A stretch of 5,727 nucleotides of DNA from Clostridia bacterium (GTDB lineage Bacteria; Bacillota; Clostridia; Oscillospirales; Acutalibacteraceae). This document shows positions 5,278 through 5,727 of the stretch, in pieces. Location of the stretch: positions 1 to 5,727 of the forward strand of contig CAAFMR010000234.1 in NCBI GenBank assembly GCA_900764115.1, in the 5' to 3' direction. The position numbers and the translations under genes are program-made. Under the pieces are notes generated by a model. It was given only the letters and a program-made list of their open reading frames with translations. It was not told the DNA's origin and did not search any database. The first letter of the stretch is position 1; every line of letters begins with the position of its first letter.

Positions 5278-5727
5278 ATGCCGATCGTATTAGCCAAAAG
5301 CGCCGGGTTCTGCTTCGGCGTCAATCACGCGATGGATGAGGTGAACGCGCTGTTGGACGCCGGCGAGTCGGTCTGCACGCTGGGCCCCATCATCCACAAC
5401 CCCCAGGTGGTGGAGCAGCTCCGCCGCCGGGGCGTCCGCACGGTGGAAACACCGACGCAGGTGCACGCCGGGGCGGTGCTGGTGATTCGCTCCCACGGCG
5501 TGCCCCAAAGCACCTATGATGCTATCGCGGCGGCGGGCATCCGCTGCTGCGACGCCACCTGTCCCTTTGTCGCCAAAATTCATCGCATCGTCGCCGCCAA
5601 CAGCGGCGAAAAAACCGCCGTGCTGATCGCCGGCGACCCGGATCACCCGGAGGTTTTGGGGATACGGGGGCACTGTGCCGGCACGTCGTTTGTGTTCCGC
5701 AATCGGGAGGAATTGGCACAACAGCTA
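5278..5727 (+). CDS. ispH: 4-hydroxy-3-methylbut-2-enyl diphosphate reductase, 5' part
   Basis: First 150 codons of IspH (LytB), the iron-sulfur enzyme that makes IPP and DMAPP in the last step of the methylerythritol phosphate isoprenoid pathway. The frame is open to the window edge, so the gene is cut by the window, not truncated in the genome as far as can be seen. Two of the three expected cluster cysteines are visible: C12 in AGFCFGV (9-15) and C95 in ATCPFV (93-98); the third lies beyond the window. Substrate-contact residues are present as H40 (IIHNP), H73 (RSHGVP, 71-76), and H123/E125 (DHPEVLG). GAGGAG at 5266-5271 overlaps the cmk stop codon and is 6 bases before the ATG. In many Clostridia IspH is fused at its C-terminus to ribosomal protein S1-type RNA-binding domains; whether that is so here cannot be seen. 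Confidence 0.96.
   Translation, partial: MPIVLAKSAGFCFGVNHAMDEVNALLDAGESVCTLGPIIHNPQVVEQLRRRGVRTVETPTQVHAGAVLVIRSHGVPQSTYDAIAAAGIRCCDATCPFVAKIHRIVAANSGEKTAVLIAGDPDHPEVLGIRGHCAGTSFVFRNREELAQQL

Noticed and set aside
2905..5721. Minus-strand open frames opposite the regulator, flavoprotein, cmk and ispH
   Set aside because: They have low-complexity composition, no family motifs and no sensible ribosome binding sites; they are shadows of the sense genes.

Overview
This 5.7 kb window is GC-rich (I would guess near 60% G+C; not counted) and comes from a bacterial chromosome. Three things suggest a high-GC Gram-positive anaerobe, most likely a gut Clostridia/Oscillospiraceae-type organism: strong GAGGAG-type ribosome binding sites, textbook sigma-A promoters with 17-base spacers, and a flavoprotein (HI0933 family)-cmk-ispH gene order of the kind known from Clostridia. 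This placement is an inference from gene content and style, not a match to a named genome.

The layout is two divergent transcription units that share one control region of about 183 bases (2275-2457). Leftward on the minus strand are a neurotransmitter:sodium symporter (NSS) family transporter and, at a stop/start overlap, a membrane-anchored DUF218/YdcF-like protein. That unit ends at a strong rho-independent hairpin at 66-107. Rightward on the plus strand are an RpiR-family (helix-turn-helix + SIS) regulator, an HI0933/YhiN/BaiN-like flavoprotein, cytidylate kinase (cmk) and the first 150 codons of ispH, which runs off the window. Gaps on the plus strand are 3, 23 and 10 bases with no terminator, so these four genes look like one operon. 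Bases 1-75 are T-rich and hold no gene I can support.

The clearest regulatory structure is in the divergent spacer. Two opposed sigma-A promoters (TTGACC-17-TATACT leftward, TTGCAT-17-TATAAT rightward) have their -35 boxes about 40 bases apart. A 7+7 inverted repeat sits almost exactly midway between them and is a natural operator candidate. The simplest model, an inference, is that the RpiR-type protein controls its own operon and the divergent amino acid transporter by sensing a small ligand through its SIS domain. The rest of its operon is housekeeping: cmk makes CDP/dCDP, ispH makes isoprenoid precursors, and the flavoprotein's substrate is unknown.

I see no CRISPR array, insertion sequence, tRNA, rRNA, phage gene or defence system, and no clearly undescribed system. 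The most interesting material is the divergent control region, the atypical SIS motif of the regulator, and the transporter-DUF218 pairing.
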